From Setaria digitata (Eukaryota > Nematoda > Chromadorea > Rhabditida > Setariidae), in NCBI GenBank assembly GCA_003640385.1, contig RCAB01000021.1, positions 124,001 through 188,000 on the forward strand: a stretch of 64,000 bases of DNA, given 5' to 3'. A program made the position numbers and the translations under genes. Positions 35,721-48,672 of the stretch are shown here, piece by piece (position 1 is the stretch's first letter; each line of letters begins with the position of its first letter). Below the pieces are notes generated by a model that ran no database searches, was not told where the DNA came from, and worked only from the letters and a program-made list of their open reading frames with translations.

Positions 35721-38700
35721 TTATAAGTGGAATGTAAATGCATTCATGTTTTTCTGATAATAAAGTGGCAGCTGATGATCACGACCTCTAAAATGGAGAT
35801 GAACCTTGTCATAGGCATATAAACTGTAAGTATTAGACACCATAAAATTCTTAATGGGAAAAAACAAACCTATAAGGACGGGAGAAAAGATGCTCACGAG
35901 TGAACTGCGCAGAACTGTTAACAGCACTATTAGATTCGAGAAGAATGTCGAAACGTGAAACCAGAAATGCCATCTGTGCCTCTAGGATACTATTTGGATC
36001 TTCACATGTCACATATGCCGTAAAATCTACATTTAAAACTCGTTCCAAATGCTAAATTTAAAATCTCACATGAAATTCTATTCATTTTAAGACAGAATCA
36101 GGATTAATATAATATGAAGAATAAAAAAGAAAAAAGAATAAAAAGGATGAAAGTAGATAAAATTTAATGAGAATATTATGATATCTTTCATATAGAACTA
36201 GGAGAATTTTCTTTTTTTTAAATATACAAAAGAATTTTTTCGTTCATACCAAACTGCCTTTTTTAAATGGAAAGTTCCTGTAGACAAAACGGTGAATTTT
36301 TATAAATCGTGAAATTTATGAGTGGCTAAACTACTTTGCAGTAATAGGGTGCAAAAATAAACTTTATAAAAAGAGTGAGTCGGAAAAGGTACCCTTCTGC
36401 TCTATATAATTTGATTCTTTTTTAACATTAATCAGGAATACTCACATTGAGATTGTTGTTGAATGATGAAGAAACTTTTGTGTTATCCAATGTAAAAGTT
36501 AAGATATAAATTGGCTTTATTTTCGGGTACTTGATGTCAACCTGAAGTGATATTAGTGACTGTATACAATACTTTTTTTTTTCAAATAATATCGACTGTA
36601 TATGCTGTCAGAAAAAAAGAGGAAAAGGCTGGTTAAACTAATATCGGTGCGAAATTTTGCAAATTGCGAGATCTAGGAAAAACAACCCAATGTAAGTCAC
36701 TACTTTAGTATTTAAATGAAGTTTAGTAATTCATACAAATATTAAGGCATGCAGCCTTGCTCCTGGATTCCTTTCAATTGTCGCACAAAAATAAAACTGC
36801 TTATCAATGTTTGTTCGTCTTTCAAACTCTATCAGCTTTCGATAATCTTCTGTTAAAGCTTCATATTCCTAAAACAAGAACTCACAATCCAAGTAAAAGT
36901 TTTGCAAGCGAACTTTTTCTAACTTTTTGGAGTTTTTATGTTGATAGGATTTTATTTTACTTGATCATTAACTGGTAGAATTGTCAGCACATGTAAGATC
37001 AAGAAGAATGACTTTTCGTAGGCCAGACACAGTTCTTCATATATTATAAAGTAAGTTGGGACAATGTGATGATGAAGCTATTAATCAAGAGAAAAAAATA
37101 TGATAAAGGAAATGATTTGTATAACAATTACAAAATTTTGTAAGAATGAAAAAATCTATTCCAATGAGGTTGAAAAACGGCATAAAATCAACTAACGAAA
37201 AATTGTTCAGCCGTAATCATTCTAAAATCAGTTAGCTTTGCACAGACATTATCAGGAAAATCATTTCGGTTCTTTAATTCATCGAACACTTTCAAAGAAT
37301 CTGTAACGTTATTTATAGGTTTGTCACATTATTGTCCTTAAAATTCAAAAAAAAAAAAAAAAAAAACAGCAGTTTTAGAATTTAAAGTTAAACATGGAGA
37401 AATAAAATTATTAATACCGAACAAGACGAATTGCTTGCGAAATTATCATAATTCGGTATGTAGATTAAACTATGAAAGTTGAATTGATTTCGTCACTTAG
37501 TTTCAAGAGATTGTAAATTAAAAAAAAAAAATAAAAAAAAAATAAAAAAATAAAAAAAAAATAAAAAATTTTCAAGAGATTGCAAAATTTGGATATGGAT
37601 TTTTTGAAATATATACAGAATGTATAATTTCACATAATGAATTCTATTCTTAGTCAAAAAAAGAAAAAAAAAAAACATACGTAAAGCATGAGTAATTCGC
37701 GCTAGAATACATCTGGAACGTACACGTGATCTAATTTTGCTAACAACAGAATGTATAATTTCACATAATTGAGAATTCTTTGAAACTTCGTCATTTACAC
37801 CAGCCATTTTTTGAGCAAATGCAAAGAATCGACCAATTTTGGGTTCTAGATCAGCAACAGAAATTCTAAAAACGAAAAACCACAAAATTCTAAATACATT
37901 GAAAGAAAATACATAAATAAAAATAAAAGGTAGAGGAAAACTGAACAAATTCTGTTTAAAAATAGGACAATTCTCCATTGCTTGAATTAGCTAGTCGGCT
38001 AAAATCGTAATAACTTCAAAAACAGCACCGTAAGTTTAAATCACAATTCAAAAGATTTGTACGAAGCCAACTCATAATCAGCTGAATATAGGTGTATGAT
38101 TCATCAAACAGTAGCATCACCACAGAAAAAAGTATATGAAAAGCACAAAAATGGCACTGAAAAACATACTCTAATTGGTCTAGTTTGGCTTGTCCTGCAC
38201 TGTTGACACATTTACTTCCATCATCACCGTCAAATAATTCGGTAAGGAGAGATGAATCAAGCAACATATTTCTGAATAACTTGAAGAAATTAAAAATATA
38301 TCCTGCATTCTTCTTTAAATCCCAATTTGACTTTCCTTCCAAATTTTTTCTTTTTCCAAGGGTCAAAATACACATATTTTTTGAAATAAAAAAAAATACC
38401 CATAAACTGATGTCGGGACTCGACTCAGCTTTGCAATTACTCCTATTGAACACAAACCAGGAACGAACTGCAGCACAAGTGTTACACAGATATCATCTAA
38501 AGAAGCTATTAGTTTTAAGTATTACAAAAATTTTCATCTATTAAGAAATAGAGATGTTATCTGAATATCATTTAAGTGGCTGTCATTATTAGTATGATGT
38601 ACTGAACAAATTTCCATTTGTTGGGAAATAGGGTGTATATCATTCAAGTGACTCTCTTTACTTCAATTTTATAATAGCCTCAAGATTTGAAAGAGTATAT

Positions 38701-41480
38701 GGAATGTAGATTTAAGGATTCTAAAAAGAAAATCTATAAAATTCAGTGCTGTGGAATGTTGTATTAACAACTTCCAACCTTAAAATTATGTGATGCAATA
38801 AACTAATTTATTCAACTGACCCTGACAAGCGATTTCCATTTCAATATGAATCGGATGAGGTGCAACAACGGCATCTCTTCGCTCAATTATTAATTCTTTC
38901 ATCGATATATGCCTTCTTTTCTCATGATGTGTTGACGGTGACAGTTTTCCATTTGTCTGTAATTATAAGCAAATGAAAAGAAACTGGATTTCTAGAACAA
39001 AAAAGAAATAAAAGAAATAAGCAACATAAAAGATAGTGTGACCAATCCAACTATTTGAGAACTACCCAACACGAATTTAGACCATAGAATTTAAATGATA
39101 ACAGAATACAGAAAGCTACAAATCCTATGCCAATGGTGCTGTACTGAAAGCTAGATTCAGCTGAGCAACGATTTATCGAAGGACTATTACGATACTGCCC
39201 AAGTCTAATCTTTTTTTTCCCTTTAAACAGCTGTGGAAATCTAGGTTTGCTAACAAGAAAATCGAAATATAACTCAATTCCTTTCGGGAATTATCCCATT
39301 AAAGTTAATTAAGCTGAAAGAAACAAGGTCCGTTCTTCGTTTAAAAAAAATATCGTTACGTAAATATATTTCCTTTATGTAATTAATCACAAAATACGAA
39401 GATTACATCGTCCTGGCTCTCTTCATCATCGACATCTTCAATAATTTCTAACGTACGATGTCGATTTTCCAGAAATTTCACAGCACTTTCGTAATCTCCT
39501 TTGCATTTCAGTATTATTCCCGATTCTAGAACAAATTTAAAATGAGAGAATGCGCTCAGTCGACTTTTTTTTTTCAGTTAATTCTATCTTTCCAAAAATA
39601 AGAAAAATGTACTGAAGGTTCCCAATGCCACAACTGGAAAAATCGGTTCATACTTGCTAGCAGTTCCGAGTACTTTATCCAGCACAAAATCACTTTTTAT
39701 CACAACTCGAAATGATAACTGGACAAACCTTTAACAATATCGCAATAAGCTTCAATCTGTATAGCAATTACAGAGAGTTCTTGAGGTAGTAGGGATAAAA
39801 CCCGCTCTTTTTCTACATCAATAGGACTGGATGTCAGCCCCATCAACTCTTGTACAGGTTTTGCAGCCTAAATTATAATGAAAATTCAGCACAGTTCCAG
39901 AATTAAATGGTGCTTTCAAAAACTGAATGCATGAGTGAAAATAGTGGTAAGAACTGGCTCTTAAAATGTGAGAATAACAATAGTGTAGAAGAACTAGCAC
40001 TGCGAAACCCTGCCAGTTCTTCTACACATGTCAGAACAAAAAAAATAATATAAAACCTCAATCACGGCCTCGATACGTGGTTTTAATGACTTCAGTCGGT
40101 GCTCTTTTGTGGTAATATCAGTAATTAGTACGTTTTTACGTCCCTCTCGTTCTTGCAAAGTTCCAACGAGGCTGAAAACACATATTAAGAAATGTATGAA
40201 TTCTTAAGAGGAGTTTATACAAATCGATCCAATGCTCAATCATTTAAGAGGATATTCTTTCTGGTCCTGCAACAAAGTTTTGTGAACATTCATAAAAGAG
40301 AATCAAAAGAATCGACTAATTCAATTTGAAGAAAGAGCTACACGGAAAAAAGTGCTGTGAAAAGCGCATATCTCTAAATCAAAAAAATTACCAAGCAACA
40401 TCGATGTATCCCTCTAATCCCTTACTTCAGTATATTACAACACCACAAGTACATTATTCTAAAATTCCTAAATCTACACTTTTTCCTTCATAATATTCAC
40501 TTCTTACGCTCCTCCATCTCCCAGTTCAGTCGAGCAAGATGTTGTCGATGCTGATCTTTACGAGTAATTTCCTCTTGGGAAATATTTGACGGAGCATTTG
40601 CATAAAATTCTTCCAATGATACCATCTCAATATCTTCATCAGCTGACCTGAAACATTAAGAAAAAAATTCATAAAATTCTCTGCAATTTCTAAGACCAAA
40701 ACATTCATCTTTTAAGATACAAGTGTAAAATTCCCTGACTAAATTTATGTATTTTTTTTAAGGATATCTTCGTACCAGGTGATGAGTGAAACACCTACCT
40801 GAAATCATAACAACGATCTATTTCTTTCTGTAAATGTTCAATTTCACTCCTAACATTCTGCAATTGTAAGAAACGTTCTTCAACGACAGCACGCTCTCTA
40901 TTTACTCGGTCACGGATTTGACGATTTCTGTACTGTGCCAAACGATTCAACCGTCGTAATACGATAAAGAGTGAAAGCACTGACTCCTCAAAATCTGATG
41001 TTTCCGACGGCTGAAAAAAAAGTTGGTAAACTTAAGAAAAGGAATATGATCATAAAGAAAAAGAATTAAAATATTAAAAAATGAGGAAAAAGGGACCTAC
41101 CATCAGTGAACCATTGCATGAGTCAACAAGCTTTTGTTTGAAAATTTGCGAATGTTCTAGAAAAGATTGTTCAATTGATGTCATGGTCATTGCTAATGCC
41201 TCATGATCCTCCCGTTCATAAAATTCCTGAAATATTAATAGCATCGTTACCAATACTATTAAGAAACACGGTGACCTCTTGACTGCTCCATTTCTCAGTA
41301 CTGCAAAGGATGAATGAGGAGTTGTGCTCTCCAAGATCTAAACTGTCAAAAAAACTGAACTCTCAGGAAACTAAAATGCAATATATATACCGCAACAGTT
41401 CCTATGAAATGTTCTTCAGCTGGTTTTTTCTTCTCTGGTGACTGCAAACCACTGCCTGGTCGTGCACGTTTTGCTGACAT
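35721..41480 (-). CDS. thoc-5: THO complex subunit 5 (THOC5)
   Basis: 16 exons, one frame, 664 residues (human THOC5 683): 41391-41480, 41101-41226, 40799-41010, 40501-40647, 40057-40171, 39729-39867, 39407-39525, 38821-38956, 38400-38442, 38170-38271, 37681-37865, 37197-37300, 36737-36868, 36446-36541, 35870-36051, 35721-35787. The N terminus is basic ([10 protein letters not shown]). The third and fourth exons carry the family core: [14 protein letters not shown], a coiled coil ending [11 protein letters not shown], then MVSLEEFY and [15 protein letters not shown]. Exon 7 ends in an acidic DDEESQDD run, as in human. The C terminus ends with [14 protein letters not shown]5 is a THO/TREX scaffold that couples transcription to mRNA export in the nucleus. 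The 43-base exon 38400-38442 is required to keep phase. The last acceptor is ambiguous (35787 or about 35831, both in frame). The ATG lies one base after an acceptor. Confidence 0.93.
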
Positions 41481-41481
41481 C

Positions 41482-41489
41482 CTGGAAAA
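41482..41489 (-). promoter_or_regulatory. Trans-splice acceptor of thoc-5
   Basis: TTTTCCAG on the minus strand is followed by a single G and then the thoc-5 ATG. Such a short leader is typical of trans-spliced nematode mRNAs. Confidence 0.65.
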
Positions 41490-43118
41490 CCTATTAGAGC
41501 ATATCTAACGAATAAAATTTGGGATCACTTAGTGCTTCATCTAAAGTCATAAAATATTAAATCTATCACTGTAGCGCAATGGTAACCAAAATAATAAACG
41601 GCGTTCCCAACCAACAATTTTTACTTTCATTAAAAAACATTTAATGTCAAGAATATTCACTAAAATCGACAAGTGGTTTTCCACTATTACAGTATTTGGT
41701 TAAAAACTGCGTGGTACAACTAACAAGTCAAGAATCCTAAATATTTTATTCATGAAATTCCCCGCCTAAGTGACGAAAAACCATATCTTCTTTACTATGA
41801 ACTCAAGGCAGCCATAACTCGGAAGTCCTTTGAATCTACGTAAAACAATAAAAGTATTGTACATGAAACAGAGATCGAAAAGAAAATTTGACACGACATT
41901 TTTCTTCTCAATATTTCCTTTAATGATTTCAAAATATTGAAAAATGCAAAGGAGGCGGCAGACTGGTAGAAAAAAATTAACAAATAAAGTAAACCACAGT
42001 GGCATAATAAAGAAAATAAAGTGAAACGCGATTAAAAAACAATAATGTGAGCAATTTCAAAAATTAATTCTTTACATCCTTCTTCACAGTATTCTCCTTC
42101 TTTTTACAAGAGTAAATATAATACAGTGACATAAAAATAAACAACAAGAATATAAGTGCACAATTTAATCCAGAAATTAAGAAACAATTATGCAAACCTG
42201 AAGACTGCAGTAAGAAAGCACATTGCAGTATCATAACACATGAGGTAATGAGAGCTTTCAGTGAAACCTTCACAATTCATTTGTGACATATTTCTTTAGG
42301 ATCAGAAATGCTCCTAGAAAATTAAGACAATAATACGTTAACTTTTATAACAACAGTGTCTAATTTAGCTCCCAATATTATAATGCAGCAAAGAAAGAGA
42401 AAACACAAAACATAGATAGTAATGTATGGATAAGATATAGGAATAAATACATGAAGAAATGACCACTTGAAACACAGCGCTAACAATATATAAGGGAATT
42501 GCAGGTAAAATTCAGCATTCAAATAAAAATAACATAATTGCATAATTCTCAAGATACTTTCTAGTTAATTCCGCTTCGCCAACTCAGAAATTTTATTGAG
42601 ATTGTAAGTTAAGAATTAGAAAACGGAATACAGAATTCACCATTCCCGTGGTTTAATTCACCTATAAGATCTGTACAGCCCATAAACCTAATAGTTAAAT
42701 GCTTAAAGCTGAACCACGTTACATGAAAGTGATGTTTAAAGGTTCAAGATTATGTAAATAGAATTAATAGAACCTTAAAATTATTCAATAAGAAAATCTA
42801 AAATATCTAGTGCTTAGACAAAATAAAAACAAGTCGTAAAATAATTCAGCGAATTCAATTAAAACGTTAAGTTCTCAGCCTATACAAAGATAAATGAAAT
42901 TTGCAAACACTTCATAAATTGCTAATAGAAACATTCAAGAAAGAAAAAAAACGCCTCCAACTAATACAACTGGTGTAATCCCCGCGCTAAGAATGTGTAT
43001 TAAATTCATAAAAATTAAGTATTTGAAGTTAACAATAAAAAAAAGGGACTTCATAGCAGACAAATAAATTGCCTGTACGCTTTTTGCTCTCTATCCGCCA
43101 CCAAATTAAGAGCATAAA
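41490..43118. other. Spacer between nfm-1 and thoc-5
   Basis: 1.6 kb, AT-rich, with minus-strand open frames at 41766-42552 that are hydrophobic by AT bias and show no motif. It probably carries the nfm-1 3' UTR (one AATAAA on the minus strand near 42591) and the region before thoc-5. Confidence 0.5.
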
Positions 43119-46100
43119 TTACAGTCCATCGAACACTTGGACGCGCGTCTTTGTTGCTCCTGCACCACTCTGCAAAATTCAGTGCTACTAAGCATTATAT
43201 AGAAGAAATTCAACTAGCAAGAGCACATATATTATCAATATGTCAACTCGCTGATAAAAGCACATCATATCACAAACATATACCAAACTGTGAATAAAAC
43301 GAGACTCACGATAACATGCAAATTTGTTAAAATAAACTGCACTGAATTGCTAATTATTTCAAAACCTATTTCGAAATTATATTAGGATACTAGGGAATGT
43401 CAAATTATTCACCATCTACATTTTACTATTTTGGTAAGTAAATACTAAGATTTCATTTCGGATTCAAATCACATCTCCTGTAGATAAAAATTGACAGTTC
43501 TAAGTAAGGATAAAATTAATTACAAGTAAATTTTTTAAACGACTTCTGACTTTAAGCACAGCAAAAAAACACGACTGAATCATACTGAAATCACCTTATA
43601 AACATGATATATATATTGTCCGGTAGCTGACTGCAATATAAGGCTTATTAAGAATTCCAGCATAAACCAACTACAGGTTACAACAAGATTATTTTTCGGC
43701 AACAAAACAATTCAAAATTCTTTATCAGACAGAGTCATATAATAAAACGAATGCTACAACCCGTTTTTTGAAAATAAAAAAATTTACCTTTCTAAGAGTG
43801 GAATACTTATCAATACCCAACTGTAGATTGGTTGCATGGATCCGGTCATGCTCTGACTGGCGGTCGACAACTTTCAGATTTTCAATTTCATTCCGGAATT
43901 CATTCATCTTTTCTTGAAGACTTTTTTTCTTCTCGTTATAGTCAGCTCTGAAACAATTTTATTACAATAAACAATACAAAAAGTACACAAATATCTTACT
44001 TCTTTCTTTGAATTTGCTTCAAGGAACAGTTTGCTAAATTTTTCACGAAAATGTTTTTAAGTACCTAGACTTCTCAATTTCTGTCCGTAAAGACAAGAGG
44101 TCATTTGGCATCATTTGATTACTGGATGGGTCTGGTGGTGGACAATTCAGTAACGCTTGTTTCTTTAAAAACAATGACTGCTGTGCTTTAATCATCGGTG
44201 TGACAGTAGCAGCAAAGTTTGGATCATCATCCAGGTATTGCACGTAACCGTCGTCTCCACTGCTTGATGACGATACCAAACGATGGTGACTGATATAACG
44301 TTGCGGAACTGGTAAAGCGTATGATGATAACCAATTCTAAAAATCATTAATGCAGTACTGATAGAAAAATTAGATTTGATTATTTCTTCCTATGAAAAAA
44401 AATAGCGAATTCATTATTTCTGGCGAACCAACATTTTGAATCTATCCCTCTTACTTCAGCAGAAAATAATCCTTGCCACTTCTAATTACAATCACGTTAA
44501 CAATCAAACCTGCGACCAACTTGCTTCCGAATCATATAAATGTGCACGACATAAGTAAGGGTCATAACTATGACGTTCCGTTTCATGCATCAAACGATGA
44601 GCCCATAGTTCGGCATCACGTGCTTTCCGCTCTAGAGACATTTTCGTTTCTTCCGCCCAAAAAAAGAAAAAAAAAAAATTTTATTTTTAAGCAATGAGCA
44701 GATCCAATGCAAGAATAATTCCCACAAAATTTAAAACATAGAATTTATAAAAAAATCTGCTACTGATTTTCGCCACAATGCTTTCTCGTCCGTAACTTAA
44801 ACGGGAGAATGGAATTTCAGCATCATCATCTAACTTATTTTCTTCATCCTATATTCATCGCTGAAGTTTAACTTATTTAACGTGATATTACATGTTTCGC
44901 TATGAAAATATCAATATACATAAAATACCAATGTATTATCAACTCTGTAGGAATCATTTTTTACTTCTCTCACTGCTTAATTAATTGCTCAAAAACTTAA
45001 TAGAATTGATTAAACTAAATTTATTATTTACTTTTCACACTTATTTCGTTCAGATTTATGTGCAGAAACTGGTCAAATTGCGATTCTGAGGTACATTTAA
45101 AGCTCCACCTTGATCTGTGAAAGTTTCATGCGTTGACATTCTGCTTCAGCTTCGCTGGCTCTTTTAGATAATACAAGAGCTTCCTCTTCAGACACTCGCG
45201 CCTTTTCTGCCATCAAATGCGCATTTTCTTCAGTTTTTTTCATTGCCTCCTAAATAGTGAGAATTAGGTTTTTTTTTGAATAATATTCTTATACAGGTCC
45301 AAGCCAAAAATAAAAGGAAACAACATAAATATCCCACTTTTTTTTCCAACAGATCATTCTAATAAACGCGAATACCAAAATGTCCCGGAACTCTTGTATC
45401 CACCGTCTTCTGAGGTAATAATTTAAGCATTTGGAAAGGCCAGAAAGAAAAAGATTTTTTATTATCGAAAGAACAGTTTCCACAAAGAAGTGAAACGCAA
45501 AAAAGTTAAAATAAAATCCACATATACATTACCTTTATGTTACGTAATTGTTCGCTGATTGCAGCTATCTCATTTTTATATCGATCTCGCTCTGCTTCCG
45601 CCTGTATACGTTGTTCTCGTTCACGAGACAAACGATTTTGCTCTTGCTAAAAAGAAAGATTCATATATTATACCAGAATATGAAATCATTTGCAAGACAA
45701 TAAAAATGACTTACGAGCATTTCAGAGTCCTATAAAGAAGTGAAATACGAATATTTCAAACTAAAAAAACTCATGATTTTAGAACTTCTACTACATAAAC
45801 AATAAGCTCCATTTGGACTTCAAATTTGGATTTTATCAAAAACAAACAATTCGTCTAATTCTCTGCTCTTTCGCCTGTGCTTTCATTTGTTGGACTTCGA
45901 GTAAATCTGGCTGGCGTCTTCTTAAGTACAGATTATGAGTACCAACACACAAATCCAATATACTCATATTAATTGAAATATCTTTTGCACGAAATGTGAT
46001 CGTACTTTTGTCCATTGTCCTCATATTAAACTAAAACAAAGAAACTCTAATCAAAAATTGTAGAACGGCAAAAATTTTGGAATTTTATATCGATTCATCA

Positions 46101-48672
46101 TATCGTCAAAACTCACATCCTACAAATACCAGTATTAATTCTATATATTGTGCAGTGCAACTTCTGTTAATGACCCAGTCACAATTAAAAAAAAAAAGCA
46201 CCAAGTTTCAGATGAAGGCTTCTATAGTCAGCGTTTAAAATGATCAAAGCTAGGCGTCACTTTGTGGACCGAAAACAACCACTGACTAGGCGAACACTTT
46301 GAATTACGATTAATAGTAGTCATGTAATAAAATAGATTGAACAAAAGTAGTGCAAAATCATAAACTAGCCAAAGATCTATAAATTAAACTTACAACTTTA
46401 TTCTTAAATGAAATGTTCTTAATTTCGCTCCATGAAAAAAATGGCCGCGGTGTTATTCGATTAGTTTCTTTGTAAATTCCAATGCCCTGTGCTGATACAC
46501 CAAGCGTTAAATCAGTTTCTTTGTTGTTCTACAATAGAACTGCTTGTCTAGATTTGCCTCTAATAATTTGCTTAGTACATTGTATAAAAGGGATGATCAG
46601 ACGAAGCTGCTGAAGATATATGTCTAGTTATGAAATATCTTCGCAGTGCAAAAAGAAAAATAAAAAACAGAAATGAAAGAAAGAGAAATAAAATGATATA
46701 AATAAACGAATACTTTCCCCACTGAATTTTAATGAAGAAACTGCACATCAGATAGTAAAAAAAAAAGAAAGAAAAAAAGAAAAAAAAAAAGAAAAACTGA
46801 GTTAAAATAAATAATAAAAGCTAACACATATGGGGTAATACTGAATTCCATACATTTCCAAATCTTGTGCGACCCGCAAATATTCCATTTCTGCATCTTC
46901 CCTGCAACGAATTACTTGAATTTTCAACATCTCAGTAAGACTACTGACTACTTCGAATATCACTCACTGATCGATACTGATAATGTATTACGGCAATTCT
47001 TGAAATAGAAAGAAGTAAGTAGCTGGACTGCTAAACCACTGCGTAGTGATCACTTATAGTGAAATCCTTTGCATAATGAGGATTAGAACAATTGGATTAT
47101 TTAAGAATATTTAAAAAAGGAAATACCAACATACGAGGATTTTACCTGCTTTGTCCACTGTTATTTATCCACCAACGTTTGATGCGTTCTTCCCACATCT
47201 GCGGTGTCATATCGTACTGTTTGATCACACATTCTGGTAGCAGTTCACTTAGCTGCAGCTTCGAACTTTCCGTACAGTCACCTTGCTGAACAACATGCAT
47301 TTCTTTAAGCCATTATTTTGTAAACTTTTATCTCTGATATTTACCGGCCAAAATAAAACTTCACAAGGAATATGACTTCTGAACAAGTTTTTCAAATACT
47401 GAAGTAGCAACAAGAGGTCATGCAAACATCTTTCTAAATTTTCTAGATTTGAGAAAAAAAAAAACTCACAATTGCCTGTACGGCGTAGGATGCAAGAAGA
47501 ACAGATGCTTCAGCAGAGCAATACAGTTGCATAGTAAGAATACTTTGCTTAATTTGAAGGAAAAAAAGATGGCGCGTTATATCTTGTATCAATTCCTCCT
47601 CCACATCTTCTGGATAAAACTTCACAAGAAATATGAGATGCATTGAACCATCTTCTTGCTTCGGCACCTCCTGCTTACTTATCTGAAGCCAGTAACTAAT
47701 AGGAACCCAAAGAAAAGCAAAGATTTTGAAACTGACATGTAAGCACAAACACATGAGCTAAAAGCAGCGAAACAAGCTACTAAAATGGGTCTAAATGATT
47801 GGTCTAAGATGACATTTGAGCATCTTAAAATACTCTATTACTATTACTCTGTATTTTAAGACGCTCAAATGCAAAGCAAAGATTAACTAAAAGAATTAGA
47901 GCTTTTTGTGCCAAATGCACAAACTTGATGAATCATTTTTACGTTCATTTCACAGAGAATGGTTTTTTTGCGAAGCACTAGTAATTTTCATTGACATTAA
48001 GCAAAGGAAACCTTCTTATCCATTTGTAACCAACATGGGATCCCTTTCTTATTCACAAACTGAAAACCAAAAAACCATATTTCTCTTAGCCCAATAATCC
48101 TGCATACTGTATCAAACAACTGTCGTCCAGTGCAGTCCAGCTGTAAAATCCCAGAAGAAAGTTAAAGGTAATGGAACATCACAAATTTATAATTTATAAC
48201 GGAAGATGGGGTTGAGCAAGTTCATAAAAACAACTCGCAAATAGGTACTGGTTATGACAAAAACGTTTTAACATTTCCCTAACATGCTTACCTGGGAATG
48301 CTAGATATTATACAATAGTCCAATATCAATAATCCTGAATAATATTAAAAATCAAACTTGACAATTTAGCCATTTCAATTCAGACTCCTAATAAGCCAAT
48401 AATGCATTAACTCAGTAAATAATGTACCAACCAGTGACATCATTCAATAATTTACGACCTAGAGACACAAAGCAGCAATAATGATGTTTTAGTTCACTAA
48501 TTAAGGACTTAATGCCTCGTTTAAACTTATCAACACTTTAACATTATGTGTAACTTTATTCATATCAAATATATAAAGGAACCTCAACAGTAATTTTTTC
48601 CAGATCTGCATCCATAGTGCTAACTTTGACATACAAGTACTTGCCGTTACCTCCAGACGAAAAGAATCCCAT
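43119..48672 (-). CDS. nfm-1: Merlin / NF2 homologue (FERM-domain protein)
   Basis: Core exons: 48583-48672, 48012-48140, 47470-47682, 47146-47285, 46826-46901, 46394-46528, 45848-46030, 45533-45646, 45109-45249, 44764-44848, 44510-44631, 44065-44336, 43788-43947, 43119-43169; 636 residues (human merlin 595). A FERM domain fills about 1-300: [58 protein letters not shown], and [13 protein letters not shown] at its end. The merlin 'blue box' appears as YDMTPQM, which separates merlin from ERM proteins. A helical coiled coil follows, then a tail ending KYSTLRK...[13 protein letters not shown], which lacks the ERM actin-binding pattern, as in merlin. Merlin links membrane proteins to cortical actin and activates Hippo signalling. 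The acceptor at 44631 has an alternative (44648), and an optional 15-base exon lies at 45715-45729. Confidence 0.92.
45715..45729 (-). other. nfm-1: Possible 15-base microexon of nfm-1
   Basis: Fifteen bases encoding DSEML are bounded by CTTTATAG and a perfect GTAAGT donor, in phase with both neighbours; flanking introns would be 118 and 68 bases. With it the linker after MKAQAK is five residues longer than in human merlin; without it the lengths agree. It may be alternative or chance. Confidence 0.35.
47813..47871 (-). ncRNA. Intronic hairpin, miRNA-like candidate
   Basis: Arms 47813-47833 and 47851-47871 (21 bases each) are complementary except one position, with a 17-base loop. On the minus strand, the strand of nfm-1 transcription, the odd position is a G-U pair, so the stem is continuous. 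It lies in nfm-1 intron 2 (47683-48011). It could be a miRNA precursor, a small inverted-repeat element remnant, or neither. Confidence 0.3.

Noticed and set aside
47345..47398. 54-base in-frame segment (YLKNLFRSH...) as an nfm-1 exon
   Set aside because: It does not align to any merlin block, and omitting it gives a closer length match; probably intron.
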